From assembly GCA_028281765.1 (NCBI GenBank), contig JANQJF010000125.1, positions 56,388 to 120,387 of the forward strand: 64,000 nt of DNA, given 5' to 3'. Position numbers and translations under genes: made by a program. Source of the stretch: Planctomycetota bacterium (lineage in GTDB: Bacteria > Planctomycetota > UBA1135 > UBA2386). A model generated the notes under the pieces. That model was not told the DNA's origin. It was given only the letters and a program-made list of their open reading frames with translations, and searched no databases. Shown piece by piece: positions 41,253 to 50,260 of the stretch. The first letter of the stretch is position 1. The number at the start of each line of letters is the position of its first letter.

Positions 41253-42884
41253 ATGAGTCGCCGCCCCGCTCTCCTGTGTCTTTTGCTCGTTGTCCTCGCG
41301 AGCACGACCGCCGTCGCTCAGTCGATCGCGCTGCGCGGCTGTCGCGGGATTCTCCCCGACGACCATCCCGAGATGACGAGTTGGCACGAACTCGCGGACG
41401 TGGACGGTGACGGTGATCTCGACCTGGCCGTCGGCGGCGTGGGCTTCTTGGCGGTGTGGTTGCGCGACGATGACGCCGTGCGGTTCGAGCCCGGCAGCGA
41501 GTTCCAGCTGGATCCCGATCAGAAGATCGCGGGTGGAGCGTTCGGCGACTTCGATGGCGATGGAGACCTCGATCTCGTCGCCAGCCGACGCGGGGACTCT
41601 GGTCCGGGCGACACCGAGCGGTACCTCAACGACGGTTCCGGTGGATTCGCCTTCGATCCGACGTTCTTCGCGTCCCAAGTCATCGCTTCCAATCAGCGGA
41701 TCCTACTCGTCGCGTTCGATGTCGACGGCGACGGCGACACGGACATCGTGCGCGGCGGATTTCAGATTCAGCTGCTGGAGAACGACGGAGTCGGTGGCGT
41801 CCAGGAATCCTCGCTCGCGACGAACAGCGCGCGCGGACTGCTGCAGGGTGACTTGGACGGGGATGGTGACGACGACGTCGCGTTGGAGCGGGCCGACGTC
41901 TACCTGCGCAATGACGGGGGAACGGTCTTCACGCCCGTCGCGCTTCCGCCGAGCGGGAATGCCGGGATGCGCCTGCGCATGGGCGATCTCGACGGCGACG
42001 GAGACCTCGACTTCATCCGCGGCGAAGGCGTGAGTATCGTCGATGTACTGCGCAACGATGGCACGGGGACGTTCTTCAACGTCGGCCCGCGCGGCCTCCT
42101 GCCGTTCAACTTCGCTTCGCCCGCGGAGATGCTCGACTTCGATCTCGACGGTGACCTCGACTTCGTCGTCGAGGACAAGCTGCTCCGCAACGACGGCAAC
42201 TTGAACTTCGCGTTCGATCCGAGTGTGAACCCGACCGGCTCCGACCTGGGCATGGAGCTCGTGACCGATCTCGACGGCGACGGCTATCCGGACCTGATCA
42301 CGCAGGGTGCGCGACTCGGTGTCGCATTCAACGCCCAAGGTGTCGAGTTCACGCGCGAGGAGAAGCTCGAGCCAGGGTTCCATTGGATCGTGTTCGACGC
42401 GAGTGGCGACGGCATGCCGGATCTGTTCGGCAGGGACTTCCTGCTGATCAACGACGGCCGGGGCCGCTTCATCGACCGGTCGATCGATCTGCCCGTCGCG
42501 CCGCTCCCCGTGATCAATCGCTTCGTCGCGGACTTCGACGACGACGGGGACCGGGACTTGGCGACGCCTTCTCAGCAGGCCGGCCTGTCGCTCGCGCTGA
42601 ACGACGGGGCCGGAGTGTTCACGACCATGGCGGTGCCGCCGACGGTGATCACGATGCTGGGCAGCGAGATCCCGCTCGTCGACGACTTCGACGGCGATGG
42701 CGACCAGGACTTCGTGAAGCTCGGATCGCCCGCTCTCTACCTGGAGAACATCGGGGGACTGAACTTCGTGCAGTGGCCGTTCCCGGCGCCGGTCGGCCAG
42801 CGGGCCGCCGCCGACATGAATGGCGACGGCGATCTGAACGTCGTGGTCGCGCCGTGGTCGTGGATTTCGGGACGTTGGATCTGA
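41253..42884 (+). CDS. Exported FG-GAP/VCBS repeat protein, possible terminal frameshift
   Basis: A 543-residue secreted protein (signal LLCLLLVVLASTTAVAQ) with about 11 calcium-binding DxDxDGxxD-type repeats (DVDGDGDLD, DFDGDGDLD, DLDGDGYPD, ending with DMNGDGDLN), giving an integrin-like beta propeller. The final residues (APWSWISGRWI) are not repeat-like. In another frame the DNA immediately after reads VVDFGTLDLKLTNVASDEIRP to a stop at 42922, which resembles the tails of other exported proteins. GTGGTC is duplicated at 42843 and 42854, 11 bases apart; removing one unit joins the frames. The function is unknown. Confidence 0.87.
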   Translation: MSRRPALLCLLLVVLASTTAVAQSIALRGCRGILPDDHPEMTSWHELADVDGDGDLDLAVGGVGFLAVWLRDDDAVRFEPGSEFQLDPDQKIAGGAFGDFDGDGDLDLVASRRGDSGPGDTERYLNDGSGGFAFDPTFFASQVIASNQRILLVAFDVDGDGDTDIVRGGFQIQLLENDGVGGVQESSLATNSARGLLQGDLDGDGDDDVALERADVYLRNDGGTVFTPVALPPSGNAGMRLRMGDLDGDGDLDFIRGEGVSIVDVLRNDGTGTFFNVGPRGLLPFNFASPAEMLDFDLDGDLDFVVEDKLLRNDGNLNFAFDPSVNPTGSDLGMELVTDLDGDGYPDLITQGARLGVAFNAQGVEFTREEKLEPGFHWIVFDASGDGMPDLFGRDFLLINDGRGRFIDRSIDLPVAPLPVINRFVADFDDDGDRDLATPSQQAGLSLALNDGAGVFTTMAVPPTVITMLGSEIPLVDDFDGDGDQDFVKLGSPALYLENIGGLNFVQWPFPAPVGQRAAADMNGDGDLNVVVAPWSWISGRWI

Positions 42885-43459
42885 AGCTGACGAACGTCGC
42901 GTCGGACGAGATCCGGCCGTAGGGGGGGTGTGGGGGCGTCTTAGTGGAACACCACGAGCACCGCGTGAGACAGCCAGCCGAGGCTATCGCCGATCGAGTG
43001 GTCCTCGGAGCATCACACGCCTCTCGGCTCTTTCAAGGCGGACTAAGCGTCACGGCAGTCACGCCCTCTGGCCGATCCGGCACGCTCGAGAGAATGGCGA
43101 AGGCGCGTGCTTGGTCCGGCGTGTTGCACTGCTCGAGACCGCCGGCTGATCTCCCCCAAGAAGTGCAGAGGGCCACTCACTGCCCCAGACCGTCCAGCCG
43201 CCGATTGCTCCGGCCCGCCTGACTCGCGTGGTATTCGTGGTGATTCCGTGGTGCTCGTGGTGTTCCACTGAGACGTGTTCCACGGAATCTCCGCGCACCG
43301 CCGCACCCGTCCATGTTGCGAAATGCCACACCGCGCCGATTCACCAACGCCTCGCGCCGTGATCACCGTCACGGTATACTCCGGTCCATCGCGTCCGGCA
43401 CGGTCAGGCCGAGCGCGCTCCACAGGCGGTAACCGCGCGATCGCGCGGGAGGGCACATC
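42885..43459. other. Non-coding stretch before the vWA operon
   Basis: No gene is convincing in these 575 bases. The main content is an interval bounded by 20-base inverted repeats (42943-43269). Right of it, related GTGTTCCAC and CACGGAATC words recur, and a TATACT hexamer at 43375-43380 could belong to the promoter of the operon starting at 43460. Confidence 0.5.
42943..43269. mobile_element. MITE-like interval bounded by 20-bp inverted repeats
   Basis: AGTGGAACACCACGAGCACC at 42943-42962 is the exact reverse complement of the sequence at 43250-43269. The 327-base interval has no credible gene and no transposase remnant. I see no obvious target duplication. It may be a miniature inverted-repeat element or a palindromic intergenic repeat; only one copy is in the window. 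Confidence 0.45.
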
Positions 43460-44662
43460 ATGGTCGAGGCAGCAGCTCGGTCGGCGCAGGCCGACGAGCG
43501 GTGGGCGGAGTTCGACGACGATCGCTGGCGTCGGCGGATGCAGCAGTCCGACATCGCCGATGAGCTGTTCCTGCCGCTGTCGCACGGCGACTGGAACAAG
43601 GCGAAGTTCCGCATCGTCAAGGGCGAGCGCGGGCAGGCGAAGACCCGGATCACCGGCGTGCGCTACCTCGCTGCGGATCCGAAGGGTGAGAACCTCGAGC
43701 CCGAGCGCGCCGTCCAGAACGACTTCCACCGGCTCGTCGACTCGCTGATCAAGCTGCGCCGCGAGGAGCGGTGGGGCCGGCTCTGCCTGTCTCCGGAGAC
43801 GTTCCGGACGTCACGGCTCTTCAGTGACGTGCCGCGACGGCAGTTCGGGGTCGCGCGTGGTGCGGACGAGAAGTTCGAGTCGGACGAGACGTGTGCGAAG
43901 CGAAGCTATGCCGCGATCCGTAAGTCGATCCGGCGCGCCGGCTTCCTCGTCGTCGACCCGAAGGAGAAGTTCGACCCGTCGACCGGTCTCGTCGGCCTCC
44001 GCGACTGGGTCGACGAGCTGCGGCTCCGCAAGCGCCGCAAGTGGTGGCTGTGGCTGCTGCTCCTGCCGCTGCTGTTCCTGATCCCCAACTGCGAATCCGA
44101 ACCGCAGTTCTTCGGCGCGTCGATCGAGACCCGCAGCTTCGTGCTGTTGATCGACCGCAGCTCCAGCATGCAGGAGCACTTCGCCGCGCTGCGCGCTGAG
44201 GCGTTCCGTCTTCTCGACGAGATCAGCAAGAACGGTGGCGCGTGCGCGGACATCATCTCCTACTGCGGCAGCGCGGAGGCCTGCCTCGGTGAGATCCAGG
44301 AGATCGACGAGACGACGCGGCCGAAGCTCGAGCGGTTCTTGCACGGTCTGTCGCCCGGCGGGGGCACCGTGCTCAAGAACGCGATCGACATGGCGGCGGC
44401 CGAGATCGCCCGGCACGAGAAGCCGACGACGCTCATCGTCCTCACCGACGCCGAGGACAGCAGTATCCCGTTCATGGTGCAAGACCGCGAGGCCACGCTG
44501 AAGGGCTTTGCGGACGTCGAGATCCACAGCATTGCGATGACCCCTCGCTTGTTCGGGCCGCAGACGCAGGCGGCCGTGCCGAACGGCGGCAGTGAAGAGA
44601 AGTTCTCCGAGCTCGCGGAGATGCTCGGCGGACGCTTCGGTGCCGCGAAGGAGACGAAATGA
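43460..44662 (+). CDS. Membrane-anchored von Willebrand factor A protein
   Basis: A 400-residue protein. The first 190 residues form a soluble domain I do not recognise (ADELFLPLSHGDWNKAKFRI, RYLAADPKGENLEPERAVQN, then Arg-rich). One membrane segment (KWWLWLLLLPLLFLIPNC, about 194-211) precedes a vWA domain with the MIDAS motif D232-R-S-S-S and the later Thr/Asp ligands in GGGTVLKNAIDMA and IVLTDAED. It probably acts as a metal-dependent protein-interaction or sensing component. The stop overlaps the start of the GTPase gene (ATGA), so translation is coupled. It is the first gene of a three-gene operon. Confidence 0.88.
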   Translation: MVEAAARSAQADERWAEFDDDRWRRRMQQSDIADELFLPLSHGDWNKAKFRIVKGERGQAKTRITGVRYLAADPKGENLEPERAVQNDFHRLVDSLIKLRREERWGRLCLSPETFRTSRLFSDVPRRQFGVARGADEKFESDETCAKRSYAAIRKSIRRAGFLVVDPKEKFDPSTGLVGLRDWVDELRLRKRRKWWLWLLLLPLLFLIPNCESEPQFFGASIETRSFVLLIDRSSSMQEHFAALRAEAFRLLDEISKNGGACADIISYCGSAEACLGEIQEIDETTRPKLERFLHGLSPGGGTVLKNAIDMAAAEIARHEKPTTLIVLTDAEDSSIPFMVQDREATLKGFADVEIHSIAMTPRLFGPQTQAAVPNGGSEEKFSELAEMLGGRFGAAKETK

Positions 44663-46737
44663 TTCCCAACGAGACGATCCAGTCGATCAACGACGTGCGC
44701 GAGGCGTTTCTCGCGGCGCTCGACGGCATTCGTGACGTGCCGAGCTTCGCGACGTTGACGTCGACGTCGCAGGACCTCTCTGCCGACTTCGCGCGCATCG
44801 GCGAGACCGCGCGCAAGCCCAACGTGCAGAAGCCGTGCACCGGCGAGATGACCTGCGCGATCATCGGCTCGAGTGGTCACGGCAAGACCACGATCCTCGA
44901 CGAGATGTTTCCGCATCTCTCCGAACGCGGCTGGCTCGAGACCGACGTCACGGACACGACGTCGCAGGCGCTGCGCGTGCGCTGGGCGGATCCCGGCGAC
45001 CCGCGCGCCGACGAGGTCAGCGTCTCGTCGTGGAGCATCGAGCAGCTCAAGCAGCTCATGAACCACGAGACCGTCCGAGAGCAGAACGACAAGGACGCGA
45101 TCGAGGTCACGTATCTCGAGAACGCCGTCATCGTCGATGGCACGAACACGACGCTCGACCCGAAGGACCTCGCCGAGTGGCGGTATCCGCGTCGCGTCGA
45201 GCTCGAACCGTTCGCGCAGCCCTACCAGGTGCCGTCCGACAAGGCGCGCGACCAGCGCTTCATCCGCTCGCTGACGGTCAAGGAGCAGTCCGCGGTCATG
45301 GAGACCGGACCGATCCTCGAGCACATGGGGCGGCCGTACGACGCGCTGCAGCTGCGCGCGCTCGTCGGTGAGGTCGCGCTGCGGGACTCCTACGATCGCA
45401 TTCTCGGCTGGGCCGACGGCGACGAGGACCAGGTCCGCAAGCTGAGCTTCGTCGACACGCCGGGGCTCGGCGTCGGCTCGGTCGTCAAGGACGAAGCGCT
45501 GCGTCACTTCTTGGGCAAGAAGAGCAACCAGATCGCGCTCGAGCTGCTGCGCAACGACGAGCTCGACATCGTGCTGCACCTCGTGCTGTGTGGGCAGAAG
45601 TCGCAGTTCGACACGCTGTGGACCGAGATCGAGCGAGAGTGGGGCCGGGCCGAGATGGAGGGGATCGCTGGCCGGTTGATCCTCGCGATCAACGGCATGA
45701 ACATCTACTTCACGAACCCGGACGTGCGCGCGAAGTACACCGACCCGGCGACGACCGAGCGCGAGGGTGATCACTTCGCGGCGACCCTCGAGGACAACAT
45801 CCTGCAGCGCATGAGTCCGCGCGGGCAGATGCGTCCAGCGCGGATCTGTTTTCTCGACTCGAAGAACATCGTCGACGCGTTCGGCGACTACGCCGAGTTC
45901 TACGGCAGGCATCGCAAGACGATGGAGGCGTGGTCGGAGCCGGGCGGCCCCGGACACGACACGCTGCAGCGACTTGGGTGCCTCGAGTCGTTCCGCGACA
46001 ACATCGATGCGCTGTCGGATCCGGAGGACCGTGGGCAGGGCTATCTGATACGCCAGACTCTCGACCTCGTTGCGGAGGAAGGCGAAGCGATCCTCGTTCG
46101 CAAGCACCTCGTGCGCACCGGCCTCCTCAAGCAGATCGGGGCGCTGCACGAGTTGCTGTCGCGCTTCTACGACACCGAGGGGCGACTCAACACGGCGGCC
46201 GCGAACGAGGCGCTCGCGCAGTGCCTGTCCTTCCTCGACAAGAACGATCTCGCGACGATCGAGCGCTTCGCCGAGAGCGAGTTCGATCCGTACATCGACG
46301 GCATCGTCCCGGCCGAAGACGACGACGCCGGAGACGACTGGGTGCCGGTGGCGTTCGGTCGTACGAGCGAGCTGGTCAAACAGGCAATAGTCGACGCGGG
46401 CGGCGGCAAGATCCCGCAGGCGATCTGGACCGAGTTCTGTCGGGTGTTCGATCGGCAGTGCGAGCAGTGGGCGCGGCGTTGGGGGTATCACGATACCGAC
46501 CTCGCGCCACCGCCGGATTGCGCGGTCGGCACGCGCGACCTCGTCGTGCACTGCCTCAAGGTGCATACCCGTGAGATTCTGTTCCAGCTGCTGACGCGGG
46601 AGTCGTCGTCCGACGGCGGGACTTCGCTGACGCAGGACGAAGACGACCGCGCACAGATCGCCGCGATCCTGCGCTCGCTCGAGACCGCCAAGACCGCGGG
46701 CCAGCGCGCCTGCACGACGCACGGAGTCGACGCATGA
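44659..46737 (+). CDS. SrfC-like P-loop GTPase
   Basis: A 692-residue P-loop protein related to the GTPases annotated as virulence factor SrfC. Walker A is GSSGHGKTT at residues 70-78, the G3 motif DTPGLG follows at about 275, and an NKxD-like segment is replaced by ILAINGMN. The C-terminal 300 residues are mostly helical (LLKQIGALHELLSRFYDTEG), like a dynamin-type or effector-coupling region. Large insertions lie around the switch regions (MNHETVREQNDKDAIEVTYLE). It is coupled by ATGA overlaps to both neighbours. It probably works with the actin/Hsp70-like ATPase that follows. Confidence 0.86.
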   Translation: MIPNETIQSINDVREAFLAALDGIRDVPSFATLTSTSQDLSADFARIGETARKPNVQKPCTGEMTCAIIGSSGHGKTTILDEMFPHLSERGWLETDVTDTTSQALRVRWADPGDPRADEVSVSSWSIEQLKQLMNHETVREQNDKDAIEVTYLENAVIVDGTNTTLDPKDLAEWRYPRRVELEPFAQPYQVPSDKARDQRFIRSLTVKEQSAVMETGPILEHMGRPYDALQLRALVGEVALRDSYDRILGWADGDEDQVRKLSFVDTPGLGVGSVVKDEALRHFLGKKSNQIALELLRNDELDIVLHLVLCGQKSQFDTLWTEIEREWGRAEMEGIAGRLILAINGMNIYFTNPDVRAKYTDPATTEREGDHFAATLEDNILQRMSPRGQMRPARICFLDSKNIVDAFGDYAEFYGRHRKTMEAWSEPGGPGHDTLQRLGCLESFRDNIDALSDPEDRGQGYLIRQTLDLVAEEGEAILVRKHLVRTGLLKQIGALHELLSRFYDTEGRLNTAAANEALAQCLSFLDKNDLATIERFAESEFDPYIDGIVPAEDDDAGDDWVPVAFGRTSELVKQAIVDAGGGKIPQAIWTEFCRVFDRQCEQWARRWGYHDTDLAPPPDCAVGTRDLVVHCLKVHTREILFQLLTRESSSDGGTSLTQDEDDRAQIAAILRSLETAKTAGQRACTTHGVDA

Positions 46738-49142
46738 AGCGCAACGGAACCACCGTGGACAGCCACTGCTACCACTGGATCGTGCTGCCGAACACCGGCA
46801 TCCAGATCTGCCGCAACTTCCCGATTGCGACCGCCCTCGTGCAGGAGGCGGAGAAGCTGTTCGAGTCGGCGTCGAAGCTCGCCGGCAAGCAAACCGAGAA
46901 CGAGGTGCTGCGGCTGATCGACGAGCACATCGCGTGCAACCGCGATCTCGAAGCGACGCCGTGGATCCAGGCGGACCCGAACGAGTTCGTCTTCTACCGG
47001 CTGACGCGCGCGGGCGGCGAGCTGCAGCTCGACCTCGTGATCGACACGCTCAACGGCGCGGGCGCACAGGCCGGCAACCGCATTCCGCTGCGCGTCGAAG
47101 GCGGGCGCGGCCTGTCGTGGAAGCGTCCCGATCCGCTCGCGGAGATCTACGTCGAGCACCACGAGAATGCGCGCAACGAGATCGGCAGCCTGATCGTCGA
47201 TTTCGGCAACACCGGTAGTGCGTTCGTGTTCTCGCGTGACGGCGCGGGCCCGCTGCAGGCGCGCATCGTCGAGGCGAACAATCCGTTCGATCCGGACTAC
47301 CGCTCGCGTGGTGGCCATGAGGCGAACGTGCTGCGTTCGAACATGATCGTCCTGCGCGTGTCGCCCAACGAGCACGAGACGCCGTGGCTCGTGCTCGGCG
47401 AGCGCGCCGAGGAGTTGATCCGCCGGCACCCGCTGACGAGCTATCTCTACGCGCCCAAGAAATACGTGCGCGAATGGCCGGACCGCCTGCGCGCGCCCGA
47501 GCCGACGATGAAGTTCCGCGGCGTGGCCGGCCAGCGCGTCGGCCTGCACCCGATGCTGCACTTCGTGCGGCGCACGCTCGATCAGATGTTCCAGCACGTG
47601 CTGGCGTCGCTGACGAACCCGCAGTTCACGTCGGATGCGCCGGACTTCTACCCGCAGATCCAGCGCGTGATGCTGACGTATCCGCTGACCTGGCGTGAAG
47701 TCGATCGGCAGCTGTTCCGCGAGCTCGTGACCGAAACGTCGCAGCGGTTGCTCGCGCACGAGGACGCTCGCCGCGACCAGTTCGAGGTCGAGCTGATCTG
47801 TAGTGAGCCCGTCGCCGTTGCGGCCTACGTGCTGTGGGAGACGATCTTCCACTTCGAAGCCGAGAACCTCGCGCTCGCCGCGTCGACGCTCGGCAACACG
47901 GCGGGCACGCCGGAGCTGCGCCTGCTCGTGCTCGACATCGGCGGCGGCTCGACGGACGTCGCGTGCGTCGACATCGGCTGGACAGTCAAGCACGAGGACG
48001 GCTCGGTCGACGTTTCGTTCCAGATGATCGAGTCGATGCGCTTCAACCGCGCGGGCGATCGCATCTCGCACATTCTCGCGACCGCGGTCTGCGAGTTCTT
48101 GCGGGAGAAGTACGGCATCGAGGAGTCGCTCGACTTCTTGGCCGAGTCGTCGGAGCCGTCGTTCACGCTCACGCAGAAGCGCAACGCGGTGTCGATGATC
48201 TCGCGCCTCGCCGAGGCCGCGAAGCGCGGCATCGCGAGCGACGACAGGTCGTGGCGTCTCGAAGCCGCCGAGGAGGAGGAACTTCTCGCGTGCCTGTCGC
48301 CGCTGCTCGACGGCGACACGTGGAAGGAGAAGGTCGCGCAGCGGCCGTTCCTCGAGATCTCCGAGAGCGCGCTGCGCCAGTGGCTGACCAAGGACACGCA
48401 GTCCTTGTCGCTCGAGACCAACGGCGAGCCCGGCTTCCAGGACATCTTCGTCTACCTCGGCGAGCTGCGCCGTTCGCTCGCTGCGAAGGCGCGGGAGCCG
48501 CACATGGTAATCCTGTCGGGTCGCACGACGCGCCTCGGCTTCCTCAAGGACCTCGCTGCCCGCGCGCTCAAGCTGCCGATGCACCGTCTGCGCACGCTCG
48601 CCGAGATCCTGCCCGACGGCCTGCGCCGCAACGGCCAGCAAAACCTCGACAAGCTCGCCGTCGTCTTCGGTGCGCAGCGCTTCCGCTTCGGCGACCACAT
48701 CCGCTTCTCCGCGCTGCCCGAAGAGGCGATCTTCAACCGCTACATCGGCACCGTGCGCGAGAGCCGCACGGGTCTGCGGCTCAACAAGATCCTGATCCGT
48801 CCGGGTGACTCCTCACCGATGTCGATCAAGGTCCAGGTCGAGCCTGCGCGCGACGTGCGCATCGGTCACGCGTTCCGTGAGAGCGGCAGCGCGCAGGTCA
48901 TCGCGAATTTGTCGAACACCTCGCACAACGAGTCGTTCGAGGTCGAGCTCGACGTGCTCGACGACTTCTCGGTGCGCATGTCGAACCACGAGCACGTGAT
49001 CCTCAGTGAGTGGGTGCCCGGTGGTAACGACATCATCGTCGACAACTTCAACGACACCGGGCGCATCGACTGCGAGCCGAAGGGTCTTCTGGCGGGGGTG
49101 GTCGAGGGGAATCGCGGGGAGTGGATGAGGGAAGAGCGGTAG
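46734..49142 (+). CDS. SrfB/Hsp70-like actin-fold ATPase
   Basis: An 802-residue protein with an actin/Hsp70-type ATPase fold. Phosphate-1 is IVDFGNTGSAFVF (Asp156-Gly161) and phosphate-2 is VLDIGGGSTDVACVD (Asp401-Asp408); a later GRTTRLGF segment near 603 fits the adenosine-binding region. The overall layout resembles SrfB proteins, usually encoded beside SrfC. The first 150 residues and the final beta-rich stretch (IANLSNTSHNESFEVELDVL) are family-specific. It is coupled to the GTPase by ATGA overlap. It may remodel or assemble a partner protein; no effector domain is visible. Confidence 0.86.
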   Translation: MKRNGTTVDSHCYHWIVLPNTGIQICRNFPIATALVQEAEKLFESASKLAGKQTENEVLRLIDEHIACNRDLEATPWIQADPNEFVFYRLTRAGGELQLDLVIDTLNGAGAQAGNRIPLRVEGGRGLSWKRPDPLAEIYVEHHENARNEIGSLIVDFGNTGSAFVFSRDGAGPLQARIVEANNPFDPDYRSRGGHEANVLRSNMIVLRVSPNEHETPWLVLGERAEELIRRHPLTSYLYAPKKYVREWPDRLRAPEPTMKFRGVAGQRVGLHPMLHFVRRTLDQMFQHVLASLTNPQFTSDAPDFYPQIQRVMLTYPLTWREVDRQLFRELVTETSQRLLAHEDARRDQFEVELICSEPVAVAAYVLWETIFHFEAENLALAASTLGNTAGTPELRLLVLDIGGGSTDVACVDIGWTVKHEDGSVDVSFQMIESMRFNRAGDRISHILATAVCEFLREKYGIEESLDFLAESSEPSFTLTQKRNAVSMISRLAEAAKRGIASDDRSWRLEAAEEEELLACLSPLLDGDTWKEKVAQRPFLEISESALRQWLTKDTQSLSLETNGEPGFQDIFVYLGELRRSLAAKAREPHMVILSGRTTRLGFLKDLAARALKLPMHRLRTLAEILPDGLRRNGQQNLDKLAVVFGAQRFRFGDHIRFSALPEEAIFNRYIGTVRESRTGLRLNKILIRPGDSSPMSIKVQVEPARDVRIGHAFRESGSAQVIANLSNTSHNESFEVELDVLDDFSVRMSNHEHVILSEWVPGGNDIIVDNFNDTGRIDCEPKGLLAGVVEGNRGEWMREER

Positions 49143-49371
49143 GGGGGGAGTCACCCTGCCGGGCTCCGTTGCCCGCCGTGACTCGTCGGTCGACCGATGG
49201 GTTGTGGGTGGGGAGTGGTAGCCAGAGGCGCTCCCTTCGGGAGCCTGCTCGAGACCACCCGGCTTCCGAGCGGCTTGATGTGCTCGGCTCACGTGGTGGC
49301 ATCCGAAGGAGGCTCTAGTGAAATCCCCTACCCCCGCTCTCGCGGGCGTTCGACGTGCGGGTGTCTGTAAG

Positions 49372-49620
49372 TCACCGCCCAGCGTCACTCAACGTTTCCA
49401 CCCGCGTGATGTGCACGAAGTCGCAGTACATCGACCGGTCGGGTAACTCGTCTTCGTTGTCGCTTTCCAGTCCGAGGATCATCGTGCTGCGCATCAAGAA
49501 CACGAAATTCGGGTTCGTGACGTCGTGCTTCGATCCGTCGGACATGTAGATGCGGAACGGGCTGAAGGGGCGGCGGTCGACGTGGTCGCGGAGTTCTCGG
49601 AGTCGCATCGCTTGTTCCAT
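49372..49620 (-). CDS. Small conserved-looking protein, hypothetical
   Basis: An 82-residue protein: MEQAMRLRELRDHVDRRPFS followed by PFRIYMSDGSKHDVTNPNFV and a C-terminal DFVHITRVETL. The pattern of short protein with RRPFxPFRI, an SDG turn and a closing HITRIE strand is one I associate with small uncharacterised planctomycete proteins. No signal or membrane segment is seen. A TATGAT hexamer (49630-49635 on the minus strand) is nine bases before the ATG, hinting at a near-leaderless transcript. The start could also be ATG 49608. The longer open frame to 49971 lies over the next gene and is not coding. Confidence 0.7.
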   Translation of the reverse strand: MEQAMRLRELRDHVDRRPFSPFRIYMSDGSKHDVTNPNFVFLMRSTMILGLESDNEDELPDRSMYCDFVHITRVETLSDAGR

Positions 49621-49685
49621 GACGTAGGTATCATAGTCAGGGGAACGACGCGGTGCGGTTCCGCAGCGAATCCGCAGTTCGTCGA

Positions 49686-50177
49686 CTACGGCAACTCCTT
49701 CGGTCGCCACAGCGACACGAGTGTCGCCTTCGGCAATCCTCGGCCGAGCTCCGCCCAGTCTTCGATCTCCAAGTCGAAACGCGCGAGCGCGGCCGTCGGC
49801 ATCCGTTCGTAACTCCCCGCGAGCGCGCTGACCCAGTCGCCGATGCCCGGGTTGTGCGCGACGACCATGATGCTCTCGGCGTCGCCGCCGCGTCGACTCA
49901 CGACGGCCGCCATCGTCTCGGGGCTCGCGAGATACAGGTCGTCGAAGAACGCGGCCTCGATCTCGCCGCACGTTTCGGTCAATAGCGCGACGGTTTCGCG
50001 CGTGCGCTGCGCCGACGAACTCAGAATGCGATTCGGCACCGCGCCCGCGTCGACGAGCACTTGGCCCATGCGTGGCGCGTCGCGTCGTCCGCGCGCGTTC
50101 AGAGGGCGCGCGTGGTCGGAGAGTCCGGGGTCACCCCAATCGGACTTGGCGTGTCGGAGTAGCAGCAGCGTTCGCAT
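49686..50177 (-). CDS. SixA-like phosphohistidine phosphatase
   Basis: A 163-residue histidine-phosphatase superfamily protein of the SixA type. The catalytic RH pair is at Arg8-His9 in LLLRHAKSDW, Arg58 is in AQRTRETV, and the second His is His108 in VVAHNPGIGDW. SixA in E. coli dephosphorylates phosphohistidine on signalling proteins; the small size and minimal fold fit. It is translated away from the dehydrogenase gene that starts 83 bases to the right. No obvious partner histidine kinase is in the window. Confidence 0.88.
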   Translation of the reverse strand: MRTLLLLRHAKSDWGDPGLSDHARPLNARGRRDAPRMGQVLVDAGAVPNRILSSSAQRTRETVALLTETCGEIEAAFFDDLYLASPETMAAVVSRRGGDAESIMVVAHNPGIGDWVSALAGSYERMPTAALARFDLEIEDWAELGRGLPKATLVSLWRPKELP

Positions 50178-50260
50178 CGAGGAGCAAGCCTACCGCTCCC
50201 AAACCGCATCGCGTTCGATAAGATCGCGGTCGGTGGCTCGATTGTCACCAGGGAAGACCC

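Noticed and set aside
44260..46722. 820-codon minus-strand frame under the SrfC-like GTPase
   Set aside because: Antisense to a P-loop gene with intact Walker A and coupled starts; composition is not protein-like.
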